Below, in pieces: positions 4,235-7,073 of a DNA stretch of 7,073 nucleotides. Position 1 is the stretch's first letter, and each line of letters begins with the position of its first letter. Below the pieces are notes generated by a model, which made no database searches, had not been told where the DNA came from, and saw only the letters and a program-made list of their open reading frames with translations. Position numbers and translations under genes: made by a program. The DNA is from Verrucomicrobiota bacterium (GTDB lineage: Bacteria > Verrucomicrobiota > Verrucomicrobiia > Limisphaerales > AV2), in the NCBI GenBank assembly GCA_003219345.1, contig QHOP01000010.1, forward strand, positions 1 through 7,073, read 5' to 3'.

Positions 4235-7073
4235 GCTCGACTCAATTTCCATGTCGCTCGACTTTCGCGTGAGATTGAGTTCGGAACATACGTGCCGGCG
4301 GCAAGGACAGTATTCCTAGCTCCCAAGCGAATTGAATCTCGCGATAAGAAAGATTTTTACACTTACAGACCTCTGTGCAGGCAAGCGTTTCGAGATGAAG
4401 TTGTCGAAGTTGCCTTGCTCTCTTTGCTCGCAAATCACTTCGAACCATTATGGGGCGACCCGGAAAATGACTGGTTTCCTGATTTGTGGTCGCTTGGCAA
4501 TCGTCTCCATCTCGTCAAATCAGATCAGGAACGGGCCTTCTCGGTTGGCAATGCCCGTATTTATCGTGACTGGGGTGACGACTATGCTCGTTTTGTCAAA
4601 GACACGGAATCGGCATTCAACACGGTGCTGACCGGATTGAGTCGTGAAGACCGGGTCGTCCTCCTCTGCACGGATCTGAAATCGTTCTACCCAACCATTG
4701 ATCGCCCTCGTCTCGCCAAAATTCTCAAGCGACACACCAAGCCGGACCTTCGGCCCTTGATTGATCGGATGTTTGGCGCTTACGAAGTTCATGTCAGCGC
4801 GGGATGTGAAGGGAATGAGGGGCATCTTTCCTCGACGGGATTAGCTCAAGGGCCTGCACATTCCGGCTTTTGGGCAAATGTATATTTGGCTGACTTCGAT
4901 CAATGGGTCATGTCGAGATTGCCCGCGCTCCTGAGGAAACGAACCGTTTCCTGTCAGCTTCGGTTCTATGCTCGTTATGTTGATGACCTGCGCTTGGTGT
5001 TTCGTTGCAAGGGTGAGCATTCGAATCAGCTCTTGCAGCACACGAAAAACAAACTCTCGCGATTCCTGAGGTCCATAGGACTTAGACTTTCAGAAGGCAA
5101 AACCTCGGACATTGTCCAGGATGCGACCGGTAGCTTGCTGACAACCGGACAGGTCGCGGAAAGGATGCAATCCATCACGAAGCGCGCATATTTTCCTTTG
5201 CCGCCAGAGAATCTGAAAGAGTTGGCGAAGGAAGTTCGACTACTGTTTCACGCCGAGACGAACGTAAATGTTCGTCCGATCTCCGACTTGGATGGCCCGA
5301 AGCTACTTGATAACCCAGGAGTCCGAACCGATTCACGTCGCCGCTTCGCAGCGAACAAATGGGCGGGAGTTGCCAGAGATTTGGATCGAATGTCAGTGCC
5401 TTGGAGTGATGAAAAGAGAGTCTTTGCGCAAGAGCTTGTGCGAGTATGGCACGAAGACCCGGGTCAAACACAATTGCTCCAGCGCGCGCTGGAGCTTGGT
5501 CTGCGGCTGCAAGATATTGGCAAGGTTCTCGTCCGGTTGGTCAAGTTGAAAGAGAACCCTTCGTCATTTGGCTACTACGCCTTCGTTTTGTCGTATCTGC
5601 TGGATGTCTTGGTTTCGTCACCTCTAAATTTGGAGGAGTGGCCAATGCTCCAGCTTGCGAAAGAAGTCTTTCGCCGCAAGTGGAAACATCCGATTTTGGT
5701 AAACAAGGCCCAGCATTATTTGCTGCGCAAGGCACGACCAATGGTCAGATGGGAAAACGAGATCGACCGGGAATACCGTGACAACGCGTGGCTGCTGCGA
5801 AATCGACTTGAGGGCAGAATGGTCCGCGGTGAAATCCTATCAGAGGTTGAGGAGGTGGCTATTCTCTGCGCTCTACCAACATCCTCTCGTCTGCTGCTTA
5901 AATGCCTTCATGCGCTGCTTCGACCCAAGGAAGCGCGGCGAAGAACGAAATTTTTGCGAGCGGTGCTTCTCCGTCGCAAGGATCTCGCATTACAACTCAT
6001 CGACGTGGCGCCTGGCGACTTCTTTGAACTGACTGCATTCCGCGATGTGGTTGACCTGCAAGGTACGAATGCAAAGGACGACCTGCTGTATCGGCGCATT
6101 CTACAGGGCGAGTTTAAAGGCCCGGCATCTTGGACGCGGCTAGCCTCACAACTTGGGCGGTTCGTTCTAACACCAAAGAACAAAAAGAGCGTCGCGCGTG
6201 GTCTGCTGAACCCGTTTGCGATTAGTGTGGAGAACGAAGGGAACGTGTCTCTGAGATTTCCTGATCGTCCGATGCCGGCCTATCAAGGCTATTCCGCGCA
6301 AAGGAAAGGCTGGTTCGTGAAACCGAACACTCAAGATTGGGCTCTGCCGGTTGGCCTAATCCTGAGAGCTGCTGCCACCGGAAGGGCGGTCGAACTGCTG
6401 GGTATGACAACGGCTGGACGTTTTGGTCTTGCTGGAACATTTGGTTCACTTGTCCGCGCTGGCGGCAAGCTGCCAAAACAAGCGGGAAACATTCTGGACC
6501 GCCTTTTTGCCTGGCACGGGTCAAAAATCGAAGGCTATAAATCGCCCCGCCGTTTTCTTAGCGACGTTGCCGCGTTGGAAAAGCACTTGGAAACAAATTC
6601 CACGACGAATGCCGTGATTTGTGACGTCGACATCCCAAATGAAGTTGGCGAATCAGTCACGAGCCCCGTCTTCAATCTGGTAATCTGTCAGATTCCCTCG
6701 CACCCGGCTTCGGTGGATGATGCTATGATTCGGCGGGCACTTTCTATTGCGCGATTGATTCTCGAACAGAAGGGAACAGAAGGAAACACCGTGGATTTGG
6801 TGGTCTTTCCGGAGCTTTCTGTACCGACCGCCTCAATTCGCACTCTCTGCCGCTTCGTCCGTCAAACTCGAACCTTGGTCCTCGCAGGCTTGGAACTTCG
6901 CGTTGTGCCGGACCAAAGCCAACGTTTGAACGAGTTGATGTGGATCGTCCCACTAGACGACGATGGTCAACATCTCGCGGCGCTGTTGCAGGAGAAAATT
7001 CACGTCACACCCGGAGAGAGGGCTTTGCGTCCGCCGGTAATCGAAGCAAATCCCGCAATCATTTGGAGAATTA
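4232..7073 (+). CDS. UG/Abi-type reverse transcriptase fused to nitrilase domain (DRT type 1-like), 3' end beyond window
   Basis: The frame stays open for 947 codons to the window edge. Numbering from ATG 4232, the N-terminal part (about 1-130) includes YRPLCRQAFRDEVVEVALLS. The RT palm has motif A LCTDLKSFYP (D148), motif B STGLAQGPAHSGFWANVYL (about 201-219), motif C RYVDD (D251, D252) and motif D LRLSEGKT (about 287-294). From about 390 to 700 comes a Leu/Arg-rich, apparently helical repeat region like the alphaRep segments of class 1 UG/Abi RTs. From about 790 a C-N hydrolase (nitrilase) domain begins, with VVFPELSVP (catalytic E861) and EKIHVTPGE (Lys K922); the Cys lies past the edge. 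RT plus C-terminal nitrilase is the layout of DRT type 1 (UG1) and the related UG5 proteins, RTs implicated in anti-phage defence. The start is uncertain: GGAG at 4216-4219 precedes ATG 4232, but coding signal extends up to about 4175. The gene directly follows a collapsed type I restriction operon. All visible catalytic residues are intact. Confidence 0.88.
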   Translation, partial: MARLNFHVARLSREIEFGTYVPAARTVFLAPKRIESRDKKDFYTYRPLCRQAFRDEVVEVALLSLLANHFEPLWGDPENDWFPDLWSLGNRLHLVKSDQERAFSVGNARIYRDWGDDYARFVKDTESAFNTVLTGLSREDRVVLLCTDLKSFYPTIDRPRLAKILKRHTKPDLRPLIDRMFGAYEVHVSAGCEGNEGHLSSTGLAQGPAHSGFWANVYLADFDQWVMSRLPALLRKRTVSCQLRFYARYVDDLRLVFRCKGEHSNQLLQHTKNKLSRFLRSIGLRLSEGKTSDIVQDATGSLLTTGQVAERMQSITKRAYFPLPPENLKELAKEVRLLFHAETNVNVRPISDLDGPKLLDNPGVRTDSRRRFAANKWAGVARDLDRMSVPWSDEKRVFAQELVRVWHEDPGQTQLLQRALELGLRLQDIGKVLVRLVKLKENPSSFGYYAFVLSYLLDVLVSSPLNLEEWPMLQLAKEVFRRKWKHPILVNKAQHYLLRKARPMVRWENEIDREYRDNAWLLRNRLEGRMVRGEILSEVEEVAILCALPTSSRLLLKCLHALLRPKEARRRTKFLRAVLLRRKDLALQLIDVAPGDFFELTAFRDVVDLQGTNAKDDLLYRRILQGEFKGPASWTRLASQLGRFVLTPKNKKSVARGLLNPFAISVENEGNVSLRFPDRPMPAYQGYSAQRKGWFVKPNTQDWALPVGLILRAAATGRAVELLGMTTAGRFGLAGTFGSLVRAGGKLPKQAGNILDRLFAWHGSKIEGYKSPRRFLSDVAALEKHLETNSTTNAVICDVDIPNEVGESVTSPVFNLVICQIPSHPASVDDAMIRRALSIARLILEQKGTEGNTVDLVVFPELSVPTASIRTLCRFVRQTRTLVLAGLELRVVPDQSQRLNELMWIVPLDDDGQHLAALLQEKIHVTPGERALRPPVIEANPAIIWRI

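Noticed and set aside
4225..4238. Small hairpin GAGC/GCTC with the RT ATG 4232 in its loop
   Set aside because: A stem of only four perfect pairs is expected by chance and gives no firm evidence of translational control.
3350..4252. Long open frame on the minus strand (about 300 codons)
   Set aside because: It lies opposite the NHL tail and the HsdR-like gene, both of which have clear family motifs on the plus strand, and its translation has no recognisable domain.
4232..7073. Group II intron or retron reverse transcriptase
   Set aside because: There is no maturase/HNH region or intron RNA structure evident, and no retron msr/msd-like region was recognised upstream. The helical middle and nitrilase tail fit UG/Abi RTs instead.

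Overview
The window looks like an accessory, defence-rich stretch of a Verrucomicrobiota chromosome, probably from the Pedosphaera/Limisphaerales side. The best evidence is the secreted NHL-repeat protein in the middle. Its C-terminal tail (VVVEASVDLKSWQPLWTN...FSDPQ...RRFYRA) is of a type very common on secreted proteins of that group. Moderately high GC and weak Shine-Dalgarno sequences fit, but the placement is inferred from protein style, not from a marker gene.

Layout, all on the + strand. 1-224 is the tail of a decayed gene, interrupted by an in-frame TGA and probably a frameshift. 225-660 has no gene; it holds two large imperfect inverted repeats. 663-1188 is a small regulatory/antitoxin-like pair: an XRE-type HTH protein (723-1013) preceded by a dyad operator, and a 48-residue protein (1042-1188) resembling VbhA-type antitoxins. 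No toxin is visible for either. 1301-3523 encodes an exported protein of twelve NHL repeats, enough for two six-bladed beta-propellers. 3524-3610 is a short spacer with competing hairpins.

The defence locus starts at 3611. 3611-4171 is an in-frame fusion of the N-terminal nuclease domain of a type I restriction subunit (HsdR) to the last residues of a specificity subunit (HsdS). This is the scar of an hsdR...hsdS operon whose centre has been deleted. Its stop codon overlaps an ATG in an ATGA junction. Directly behind it is a large gene running off the right edge (from 4232, or from 4168 if a one-base frameshift is real). That gene encodes a reverse transcriptase of the UG/Abi defence class with a long helical middle region and a C-terminal nitrilase (C-N hydrolase) domain, the architecture of DRT type 1-like anti-phage proteins.

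Most notable are the RT-nitrilase gene, its start region (ATGA coupling followed by CTT TAA G, where a +1 shift restores the RT frame), and the collapsed restriction operon that seems to have left the RT as its surviving member. The nitrilase catalytic Cys and the end of the RT gene lie outside the window, so completeness of the system cannot be judged here.
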